Below are positions 1-5,251 of a stretch of 5,251 bases of DNA, piece by piece. Under the pieces are notes generated by a model, which saw only the letters and a list, made by a program, of their open reading frames with translations, searched no databases and was not told where the DNA came from. Source of the stretch: Candidatus Sulfopaludibacter sp. SbA3 (GTDB lineage: Bacteria > Acidobacteriota > Terriglobia > Bryobacterales > Bryobacteraceae); contig CAMDKT010000459.1 in assembly GCA_945900935.1 (NCBI GenBank), positions 1 through 5,251 of the forward strand, read 5' to 3'. Each line of letters opens with the position of its first letter. Position 1 is the first letter of the stretch. The translations under genes were made by a program, and so were the position numbers.

Positions 1-2
1 CC

Positions 3-188
3 AGTTTCGATGAAGGCGAGCGAACCATCCTCGTCGCGGTCCGCCCGCGGAAACGATCAGCGGCGATTTGTTCGGGCTGTCAGCAACCCGCGCCCGGCTA
101 CGATCAGTCTCGCACGCCGCGGCGCTTTGAGTTCATCGGATTCTGGGGCACGACAGTGGCGCCTCAACGCTCTCGCCGCCACTCTTGA
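3..188 (+). pseudogene. ISL3-family transposase, N-terminal remnant (left end outside window)
   Basis: The third forward frame is open from the window edge to a TGA at 186-188. It reads like the N-terminal zinc-binding part of ISL3-type transposases: FDEGERTILVAVRPRKR, a CxxC pair (CSGC, codons 69-80), then PAPGYD, and RRFEFIGFWG ending near 149. In intact relatives an Arg-Arg-(Val/Ile)-x-Cys stretch with a second Cys pair follows, then a helix-turn-helix and a DDE catalytic domain. Here the similarity fades after about base 158 and a stop follows, so everything downstream is missing. The true start lies left of the window. The assignment is from remembered family patterns, not a search. It cannot encode an active transposase. 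No terminal inverted repeat or target duplication was recognised at its right side. Confidence 0.68.
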
Positions 189-333
189 CGATTGTTTCAT
201 CTAGCCGGAGAGCGGCGCCGGGCTCTGGCGGCCCCTCGATTCCGGGGCTTGCAGCCGCAGGGCATCCGGCGAGCCCGTTCTCTGTGGAAGGATCGCGTTT
301 TTCGGCGCCCCTCAGCTTCTGACGCAAATCGCT
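189..333. other. Intergenic stretch without a recognised gene
   Basis: This GC-rich stretch separates the transposase remnant from the 3' end of the dehydrogenase gene. Short open frames on both strands have no recognisable protein pattern. A 5-bp inverted pair (AGAGC at 209-213, GCTCT at 222-226) is too weak to call. No hairpin followed by a T-run, on the strand leaving the dehydrogenase gene, marks a terminator. It may be further decayed transposase DNA. Confidence 0.5.
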
Positions 334-1929
334 TTACTTCCTCATTTCAATAACAGGCGGATCGACGACGGCGGCGGGTTCGAAGAGGCCGAAGGAGAAA
401 ACCGCGGTGGCCGAAGCGATCGCCACGTACTGCTTACCATCGACGGAGTATGTGATGGGAGAAGCCGAGAGCCCTTCACCGACGTTGAAATGCCAGAGAT
501 TCTTCCCGCTTTTGGCGTCGAGGGTGACCACGTGCCCGTCATCGTCGCCGCTGAAGAGGATGCCGCCGGCGGTGGAAACCGTTCCTGTCCACATGCGTCC
601 CACGCCGGTCATCGGGTATTCCCAGGCGCGCTTGCCGGTCTTTGGGTCCAGGGCCCGGAGGAAAACTTGCCCGCCTTCTTCGGTGGCTCCGCCGCCGGAG
701 AAGTTCTTCATCGGCTGCGGTTCCTGGGAGGAACGATAGTACATGCCGCACTGTTCGAGCGTGAGCACGTAAAGGAGACCGGTGCCGGGGTTGTAGGATT
801 GGCCCATCCAATTCGTCGCGCCCTTCACGCTTGGACAGACCCAGTTGCCCTCGGGCGTGGGTTCGCTGTTGGGAAGGAGGATGGGGCGGCCTTTGTCATC
901 GACTCCTTTGGCCCAGGTGATCTTGTCGAGTAACTGCGTGGCGCGGAGGAATTCGCCGGTGACGCGGTCGAGGGCGTAGAAGAAGCCGTTGCGGTTGGCG
1001 TGGAGTACCGCTTTACGCTGGCGGCCGCCGATTTCGGTGTCGACCAGCACGGGCCAGCTTTGCGCGTCCCAGTCGTGGGTATCATGCGGCGTGAACTGGA
1101 AATGCCACTTCATTTTGCCGGTGTCGAGATCGAGCGCCAGCAGGGCGCAGGTGTAGAGATTGTCGCCGTTGCGGACGCTGCCGTTGTAGTCGGGCCAGGG
1201 ATTGCCAGTGGTCCAGTAGAGCGTATTCAGATCGGGGTCGTAGGTGCCGGAGAGCCAAGCCGCGCCGCCGCCCCATTCGATGAGATCGCCCCAGGTTTCC
1301 GAACCCTTTTCGCCCTTGGCGGGGACGGTATAGGTCTTCCACAACTCCTCGCCGGTATCGGCCGAAAGGGCCATGATGAAGCCCCTCATGCCGCTGTCGC
1401 CGCCGGCGCTGCCGACGATCACTTTGCCTTTGGCGATAAGCGGGGCGGAGGTTGATGTGGTGCCTTTGGCGATGTCGGCAAACTGTTTGCTGAAGAGGAA
1501 GGCGCCGGTGTGGCGATTGAGCGCGACGAGGTAGTTATCGTTGGTGGTGAAGTAGACTTTATCGGCCCAGATGGCGGCGCCGCGGTTGACTCCGCCTTTC
1601 CCGGCGCGGGCTTCGGTATAACGCCAGACCAGGCGCCCGCTACGGCCGTCGATGGCGAAGACGGAGTTCGCGTCGGTGATATAGAGAACGCCTTTGTAGG
1701 CAATGGGAGCACTGCGCATGCCGCGGGCCTCCGGGACATGGTAGACCCACTTTGGCACCAGATTCCGGGCGTTGGCGGCGGTGATCTGTTTCAGCGGGCT
1801 GTAACGCCAGCCGGCGTAGTTGCCGGCGTAGGTGAGCCAGTCTTCGCCAGCGCCTTTGGCGACATCTTCATGCCGGACTTGGGCTAAAGCGCTGAGGGCG
1901 AATACGAAACACAATAGGGGGGTCCGCAT
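334..1929 (-). CDS. PQQ-dependent dehydrogenase, methanol/ethanol (quinoprotein alcohol dehydrogenase) type
   Basis: This 531-residue periplasmic quinoprotein should oxidise an alcohol or related substrate using pyrroloquinoline quinone plus a metal ion, giving electrons to a c-type cytochrome. Residues 1-16 form a Sec signal (MRTPLLCFVFALSALA, probable cut before Q17). The mature part begins with the family's typical DWLTYAGNYAGWRYSPL and continues as an eight-bladed propeller with repeated Asp-x-x-(Ser/Thr)-Gly-x-x-x-Trp docking motifs. By alignment from memory, the metal/PQQ residues are D178 (GGDSGMRG; usually Glu), N243 (TGNPWP) and catalytic D286 in TPHDTHDWDA, with an extra acid D288. 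The vicinal Cys pair of classic methanol and ethanol dehydrogenases is absent (region 108-117), and there is no heme domain. ATG at 1929 is chosen because it begins the signal peptide. The frame stays open upstream to 2442, but only across the cytochrome gene. Substrate unknown. Confidence 0.93.
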   Translation of the reverse strand: MRTPLLCFVFALSALAQVRHEDVAKGAGEDWLTYAGNYAGWRYSPLKQITAANARNLVPKWVYHVPEARGMRSAPIAYKGVLYITDANSVFAIDGRSGRLVWRYTEARAGKGGVNRGAAIWADKVYFTTNDNYLVALNRHTGAFLFSKQFADIAKGTTSTSAPLIAKGKVIVGSAGGDSGMRGFIMALSADTGEELWKTYTVPAKGEKGSETWGDLIEWGGGAAWLSGTYDPDLNTLYWTTGNPWPDYNGSVRNGDNLYTCALLALDLDTGKMKWHFQFTPHDTHDWDAQSWPVLVDTEIGGRQRKAVLHANRNGFFYALDRVTGEFLRATQLLDKITWAKGVDDKGRPILLPNSEPTPEGNWVCPSVKGATNWMGQSYNPGTGLLYVLTLEQCGMYYRSSQEPQPMKNFSGGGATEEGGQVFLRALDPKTGKRAWEYPMTGVGRMWTGTVSTAGGILFSGDDDGHVVTLDAKSGKNLWHFNVGEGLSASPITYSVDGKQYVAIASATAVFSFGLFEPAAVVDPPVIEMRK

Positions 1930-1931
1930 GA

Positions 1932-2741
1932 TCACTTCGAATCCTTTCGGGCATCGGCACGGGTGTCCTGCGCGGCGAGATAAGCGAGCAGATCGCGGAG
2001 TTCGTCTTTGGAGAGCCGGGTGGCGTAATTGGTGGGCATTGGGGTGGAGGCGGATAGGGTCAACTGCTTCACGTCGCCCATCGAGATTAGATGGAGGATT
2101 CCGTTGGTATCGACGAGTTGGAGGGAGTAGTTGCTGCGGTTCTTGGCGACGCCTTGGATGGTTTTCCCGTTCCTGAGGATAAGCGTGGCCGCTTCGTTGC
2201 CGAGGTAATAGAGATCCTTGGCCGGTTCGAGGACGGCCTCGCGAATGACGGCGAGCGGGCGACCGCCGCCTACGTTGCTGAGGTCGGGGCCCGTGTGGCC
2301 GCCTTGCCCGCGAATGGCGTGGCAGTTGGAGCAGCCAGCCTTGGCGCCCCAAAAGACGGCCTTGCCGGCGGAGGGATCGCCGGGGACGGGATTGGTGCTG
2401 GCAGGGCCTGTGAGCGCGTGGATAAAGGCGACGAGGTTCCACGTGCGCTCGTCATTTAATGCGGTGGGCGGCATGTCCGTGCCAGGGACGCCTTTGCGGA
2501 TTACCTGGAAGATGGCGTCATCACTGAGGGGGTGCCAGAGGGAGCGGCGGACGAGATTAGGGCCGCGAGCGCCGCCGCCGCCATCGGGGCCGTGGCAGCC
2601 GGCGCAGGAGCCCATGAAGAGCTTGGTGCCGGCTGCGATGGCTTGGGGGTTGCCGATGGAGGGATGGTTGGAATCGCTGAGGTAACGGCCGTGCTGAGCC
2701 AGCAAGGGAACCGCGAGGAGGAAGAGGGCGAACGCGCGCAT
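1932..2741 (-). CDS. Secreted diheme cytochrome c: class I cytochrome domain plus Pirellula/Verrucomicrobium-type heme-binding domain
   Basis: This 269-residue protein is the probable electron acceptor of the dehydrogenase encoded 2 nt downstream in the same operon. Residues 1-15 form a Sec signal (MRAFALFLLAVPLLA, cut before Q16). Heme site 1 is CAGCH at residues 46-50 (bases 2592-2606), with M90 in GTDMPP as likely distal ligand; this is a small class I cytochrome domain up to about residue 110. Heme site 2 is CSNCH at 137-141 (bases 2319-2333). It is followed by GHTGPDLSNVG, a beta-rich stretch (LILRNGKTIQGV), STPMP with M235 as candidate ligand, and LSKDELRDLLAYL. That order matches the heme-binding domain described from Planctomycetes, Verrucomicrobia and Acidobacteria (TIGR02603-like, from memory). 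ATG 2741 is chosen because it starts the signal peptide and has AGGA 5 nt upstream; the frame is open to 2975, but that extension looks non-coding. Confidence 0.92.
   Translation of the reverse strand: MRAFALFLLAVPLLAQHGRYLSDSNHPSIGNPQAIAAGTKLFMGSCAGCHGPDGGGGARGPNLVRRSLWHPLSDDAIFQVIRKGVPGTDMPPTALNDERTWNLVAFIHALTGPASTNPVPGDPSAGKAVFWGAKAGCSNCHAIRGQGGHTGPDLSNVGGGRPLAVIREAVLEPAKDLYYLGNEAATLILRNGKTIQGVAKNRSNYSLQLVDTNGILHLISMGDVKQLTLSASTPMPTNYATRLSKDELRDLLAYLAAQDTRADARKDSK
1942..1947 (-). promoter_or_regulatory. Ribosome binding site of the dehydrogenase gene, inside the cytochrome gene
   Basis: On the minus strand AAAGGA lies 12 nt before the ATG at 1929, within the last codons of the cytochrome gene. 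That gene's stop (TGA, 1934-1932) is 2 nt from the ATG. The spacing is longer than ideal, so expression probably relies partly on translational coupling. Confidence 0.5.
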
Positions 2742-2746
2742 AGAGT

Positions 2747-2750
2747 TCCT
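2747..2750 (-). promoter_or_regulatory. Ribosome binding site deciding the cytochrome start
   Basis: AGGA on the minus strand sits 5 nt before the ATG at 2741. Together with the signal peptide that begins there, it supports this start over the longer in-frame extension reaching 2975. Confidence 0.6.
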
Positions 2751-2836
2751 AGTGTATTCCGAGCGGGGTGAATTCGGCAGCAAGTGCTTCGGGCCGCGTA
2801 AGGGCGTTGGCCGCAGGCGGCGGGAGGCACCGGCCG

Positions 2837-2874
2837 GAATTATGTCGAGTTGTGTATAAAGTGGGACGTAATTC
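2837..2874. repeat. Imperfect inverted repeat, possible operator
   Basis: GAATTATGTC (2837-2846) and GACGTAATTC (2865-2874) are inverted copies matching at 9 of 10 positions, separated by 18 bp. The arms bracket the candidate -10 box of the leftward operon, and the right arm overlaps its -35 box. It could bind a dimeric or looping regulator, form a long-loop hairpin in a leader RNA, or be a chance or mobile-element relic. No second copy was noticed in the window. Confidence 0.45.
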
Positions 2875-2878
2875 TCAA
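2851..2878 (-). promoter_or_regulatory. Candidate promoter of the cytochrome-dehydrogenase operon
   Basis: On the minus strand TTGAGA (2878-2873) and TACACA (2856-2851) are separated by 16 bp, resembling sigma-70 -35 and -10 boxes. They lie in the most AT-rich patch of the upstream region, about 110 nt before the cytochrome ATG. The -10 match is only moderate, and TTATAC or TATACA in the same patch are alternatives with poorer spacing. The boxes overlap or are enclosed by an imperfect inverted repeat (2837-2874), so repression or activation there is plausible. Weak evidence only. Confidence 0.3.
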
Positions 2879-2895
2879 CGGCACTGGAAGCACTG

Positions 2896-3476
2896 GTGCG
2901 TGGCCGGAAGGGGCCGCCTTGGCCTCCGCGATTCGCCGAGGAGATGAACGATGGCGATCTGGCGGTGCTACGCATTGGGACATCGAATGTTCACGCGGTA
3001 GGGAAGATTGCCGGAGGTTATGAGTGGCGCGAAGAGTTTGGGGATGTGGATGGTTGGGAGTTGCAGCATGTGCGGCGCGCGCGATGCTAAAAGCGCTTCC
3101 GGAGCCAGGCGAGGCGAGATCGGAGAGTTGGTCCGGATTGCAAAGTGGTACAAGCGGTCTGCCAAGCCGTCGGAACACGAGACAGTTGCGTACCTTGTCG
3201 TCCCGCTGCTTCGCCGGGATTCCCATGGAGGATTCGCAGCTACGCGCGGTCGTCGAGGCGAAGAAGCTGGACCTCTCTTGCCTAACGGCGAAGTCCCAGG
3301 CGGAGATTTACGCGAAGGGGATGCCGGATTGTCACCGGCTTATCGTCACGGACGGTGTTCGCTATGGTGTCTACATCAGGGGGGCCGCCGGAGTGGAGGC
3401 AGAGTGCCGGAAAGACGAATTAGTGAGTCAGGGAAGGATGATTTTCGGAAGGGGCGGCAATCGCTCGGTACAATAG
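2896..3476 (+). pseudogene. Decayed restriction/nuclease-like gene, pieces in three frames
   Basis: Three protein-like pieces follow each other in different frames. Piece A (frame of 2896, to a TAA at 3088-3090) contains GDLAVLRIGTSNVHAVGKIA, then YEWREEFGDVDGWELQHVRR. It resembles a small beta-barrel found in restriction-associated proteins. Piece B (frame +2, about 3113-3214) reads GEIGELVRIAKWYKRSAKPS, EHETVAYLVVPLLR. Piece C (frame +3, about 3207-3383) has CFAGIPMEDSQL, then VVEAKK, QAEIYA and RLIVTDGVRYGVYIR. The Glu-x-Lys, a Gln-x-x-x-Tyr helix and a TDG(V/I)RY strand are the layout of PD-(D/E)XK domains like that of HsdR. The Asp-bearing strand expected before VVEAKK is missing between B and C. 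After about 3383 similarity is lost, and a TAG ends the frame at 3474-3476. The gene cannot make an intact protein unless sequencing errors explain both shifts. The family name is uncertain. Confidence 0.62.
3469..3474 (+). promoter_or_regulatory. Candidate -10 box upstream of topB
   Basis: TACAAT differs from the consensus TATAAT at one base and lies 11 nt before the TTG start. No convincing -35 box is present: TTCGGA at 3444-3449 would need a 19-bp spacer. If used, transcription would begin around 3481, giving an almost leaderless message. It may be chance. Confidence 0.25.
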
Positions 3477-3482
3477 GCAGGT
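3475..3482 (+). promoter_or_regulatory. Ribosome binding site supporting the TTG start of topB
   Basis: AGGCAGGT contains two AGG cores, 8 nt and 4 nt before the TTG at 3486. An in-frame TAG at 3474-3476 rules out any start further upstream, so this purine-rich stretch and TTG together define the 5' end of the gene. Confidence 0.5.
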
Positions 3483-3485
3483 AGC

Positions 3486-5251
3486 TTGTCCAACATTGCC
3501 GTTGTAGCTGAAAAACCGTCCGTGGCTCGCGATATTGCCAAGGTCGTGGGGGCCACGCAGAAGGGCGACGGGTATCTGCATGGGGGCGGGTACATCGTTA
3601 CGTGGGCGATTGGGCATTTGGTGTCGTTGGCGCAGCCGCATGAGATGCAGCCGGAATGGAAGCAGTGGCGGCGGAATACGTTGCCGATGCTGCCGGCGGA
3701 ATGGCCGCTGGTTGTTTACGACAAGACGAAGGACCAGTTTGAGACGGTGCGGAAGATTCTGAATTCGCCAAAAGTGGACCGGATTATTTGCGCGACGGAC
3801 GCGGGGCGGGAGGGGGAGCTGATCTTCCGGTACATTTACGACGCTTCGGCGTGTGAGAAGCCGGTGGCGCGGCTTTGGATTTCCTCGCTGACGGCGGATG
3901 CGATTCAGGCGGGGTTGGCGGCGTTGAAGGACTCGCGGGAGTATGACGGTTTAGGGGACGCGGCGCGGGGGCGGTCACGGGCGGATTGGCTGGTGGGGAT
4001 GAATTTGTCGCGGGCGTATTCGCTGGCTTTCAATGAGGAGCTTTCGGTGGGGCGGGTGCAGACGCCGACGCTGGCGATGATCGTGGAGCGGGAGTTGGCG
4101 GTGCGGGCGTTCGTGCCGGAGGAGTACCGGGAGGTATTAGTTACGTTTTCGCCCGTTGGAGTGGCGGGGAAGCCGACGTATGTTGGGACCTGGTTTCGCT
4201 CGCCTCTGCCCAAGGGGGAGACGATGCAGCAGGCGATGCGGCTGCCGGCGGGGACGGATGAAGCCAAGGAGATTGTAACGCGGGCGAAGAAGGGCGTTGC
4301 GCGGATTGCTTCGATTGAGTCAGAAGCGAAGAAGATGGCGCCGCCGCCGCTGTATGACTTGACTGAGTTACAACGGCACGCGAACCGGCTATACGGATTT
4401 AGCGCGCAGAAGACATTGGATGTGGCGCAGAAGTTATATGAAACGTATAAGTTGCTTTCGTATCCGCGCACGGATTCGCGGCATTTGTCGCGGACAGTGG
4501 CGGCGGGACTTGGCGGCGTGGTTCGCGCAATTGCGCCTTTGTATCCGGGGCTTGTCGCGGCGGGGAGCGGGGAGCGGGAGTTGGGTTCGCGATATGTGGA
4601 TGATACAAAGATCAGCGATCACCACGCGATTATTCCGACGGCGACTTCGCCAGGCCGGATCAATCTGGGCGAAGATGAGCGACGGATTTATGACTTAGTA
4701 TGCCGCCGGTTATTGTCGGCCTGGCATGAGGACTATTTGACCGATGTTACAACGGTAATTACTGCTATTACCGGCGATTTGTATCACGCCGCGGGGACAC
4801 TGGTGCGCCAGATGGGCTGGAAGGTCCTAGATATTGTTACGGAGAGAAAGAAAGACCCTGGGGAGCAGACGCTTCCTTCGGAGTTAGCGGTTGACCAGTT
4901 GCAGGACGTGTTGAAGGCGGAATCGGTGTTGAAGAAAACGCGGCCGCCGAAACGGTTTACGGATGCGACGCTTTTGACGGCGATGCAGACGGCGGGGAAG
5001 ACGCTGGATGAAAAAGAGCTTTCCGATGCAATGAAAGAGAGCGGGTTGGGGACGCCGGCGACGCGGGCGTCGATCATCGAAGTGCTGTTGAAGCGGGGGT
5101 ATATTGAGCGGCAGGGTAAGGCGATGGAGGCGACCGATAAGGGGATTCACTTGATTGAAGTGGTGCATCCGGAGGTCAAAAGTCCCGCGATGACGGGGCA
5201 GTGGGAAGCGTATTTGAAGCGGATTGAACGGGGGCAGGGAAAGTTGGCACC
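3486..5251 (+). CDS. topB: DNA topoisomerase III (type IA), 3' end beyond window
   Basis: This cytoplasmic type IA topoisomerase cuts one DNA strand through a 5'-phosphotyrosine link and passes another through, separating linked replication or recombination intermediates. The 588 visible codons contain the TOPRIM domain (AEKPSVARDIAKV with E9; CATDAGREGELIFR with D105, E109 and E111). They also contain ADWLVGMNLSRAY, LSVGRVQTPTLAMIVERE, PPPLYDLTELQ (P286 onward), the active-site SYPRTDSRHLS with catalytic Y326, HHAIIPT (H379) and LGTPATR (521-527). The tyrosine position agrees closely with E. coli TopB (Y328). TTG 3486 is the start because an in-frame stop lies 9 nt upstream and the next start would remove the conserved AEKPS motif. 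The gene runs off the edge; any C-terminal zinc-ribbon region is not seen. G107 replaces the second TOPRIM aspartate, a variant I recall from other TopB proteins. Confidence 0.95.
   Translation, partial: MSNIAVVAEKPSVARDIAKVVGATQKGDGYLHGGGYIVTWAIGHLVSLAQPHEMQPEWKQWRRNTLPMLPAEWPLVVYDKTKDQFETVRKILNSPKVDRIICATDAGREGELIFRYIYDASACEKPVARLWISSLTADAIQAGLAALKDSREYDGLGDAARGRSRADWLVGMNLSRAYSLAFNEELSVGRVQTPTLAMIVERELAVRAFVPEEYREVLVTFSPVGVAGKPTYVGTWFRSPLPKGETMQQAMRLPAGTDEAKEIVTRAKKGVARIASIESEAKKMAPPPLYDLTELQRHANRLYGFSAQKTLDVAQKLYETYKLLSYPRTDSRHLSRTVAAGLGGVVRAIAPLYPGLVAAGSGERELGSRYVDDTKISDHHAIIPTATSPGRINLGEDERRIYDLVCRRLLSAWHEDYLTDVTTVITAITGDLYHAAGTLVRQMGWKVLDIVTERKKDPGEQTLPSELAVDQLQDVLKAESVLKKTRPPKRFTDATLLTAMQTAGKTLDEKELSDAMKESGLGTPATRASIIEVLLKRGYIERQGKAMEATDKGIHLIEVVHPEVKSPAMTGQWEAYLKRIERGQGKLA

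Noticed and set aside
10..204. Plus-strand ATG open frame of 64 residues at the left edge
   Set aside because: The neighbouring frame over the same bases carries the recognisable transposase pattern, and this one has none.
209..226. AGAGC...GCTCT hairpin as terminator of the operon
   Set aside because: The stem is only 5 bp, and no T-run follows on the minus strand.
1000..1887. Plus-strand open frames of 125-151 residues opposite the dehydrogenase
   Set aside because: They are antisense shadows (Ala/Gly/Val-rich) of a well-supported gene and carry no independent motifs.
1930..2442. Upstream extension of the dehydrogenase frame to a 702-residue protein
   Set aside because: The extra 171 residues are Arg/Pro/Gln-rich and overlap the cytochrome gene out of frame. 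A clean signal peptide begins at ATG 1929.
2742..2975. Upstream extension of the cytochrome frame to a 347-residue protein
   Set aside because: The extension has no recognisable domain, would bury the signal peptide, and overlaps the decayed gene on the other strand. AGGA precedes the ATG at 2741.
2840..3226. Minus-strand open frame of 128 residues opposite the decayed gene
   Set aside because: Its composition looks like a shadow of the plus-strand coding remnants, and no motif or ribosome site was seen.
3905..4471. Minus-strand open frame of 188 residues inside topB
   Set aside because: It lies wholly opposite the conserved topoisomerase coding sequence, including its active-site region. 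It is explained by the GC-biased third codon positions.

Overview
The window looks like high-GC bacterial chromosome, most likely from an acidobacterium of the Solibacter/Bryobacter type. That is an inference. It rests on a stand-alone PQQ dehydrogenase paired with a cytochrome that carries the Planctomycete/Verrucomicrobium/Acidobacteria-style heme-binding domain, on two Sec signal peptides that both end in Leu-Ala-Gln, and on GC-rich codon use. No rRNA, tRNA or CRISPR array was seen.

Layout. (1) Bases 3-188 (+) hold a broken N-terminal piece of an ISL3-type transposase, cut by the left edge. (2) Bases 334-2741 (-) are a two-gene operon, read right to left. A secreted diheme cytochrome c comes first, followed 2 nt later by a secreted pyrroloquinoline-quinone alcohol-type dehydrogenase. 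The dehydrogenase should oxidise an alcohol or similar substrate in the periplasm and pass electrons to the cytochrome. A weak promoter candidate lies inside a 38-bp imperfect inverted repeat upstream. (3) Bases about 2896-3476 (+) contain a decayed gene whose recognisable pieces lie in three successive reading frames. The last piece has a PD-(D/E)XK-nuclease look, as in type I restriction-like proteins. (4) Bases 3486-5251 (+) are the first 588 codons of DNA topoisomerase III (TopB). It starts at TTG and runs off the right edge.

The intact genes belong to known families. I see no complete new system. The most interesting material is the three-frame remnant of a probable restriction/defence-type gene with a likely internal deletion, the lanthanide-type Asp-x-Asp signature in the dehydrogenase, and the inverted repeat at the operon's promoter region. 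The transposase scrap and the decayed gene flanking the intact operon suggest past mobile-element and defence-gene turnover.
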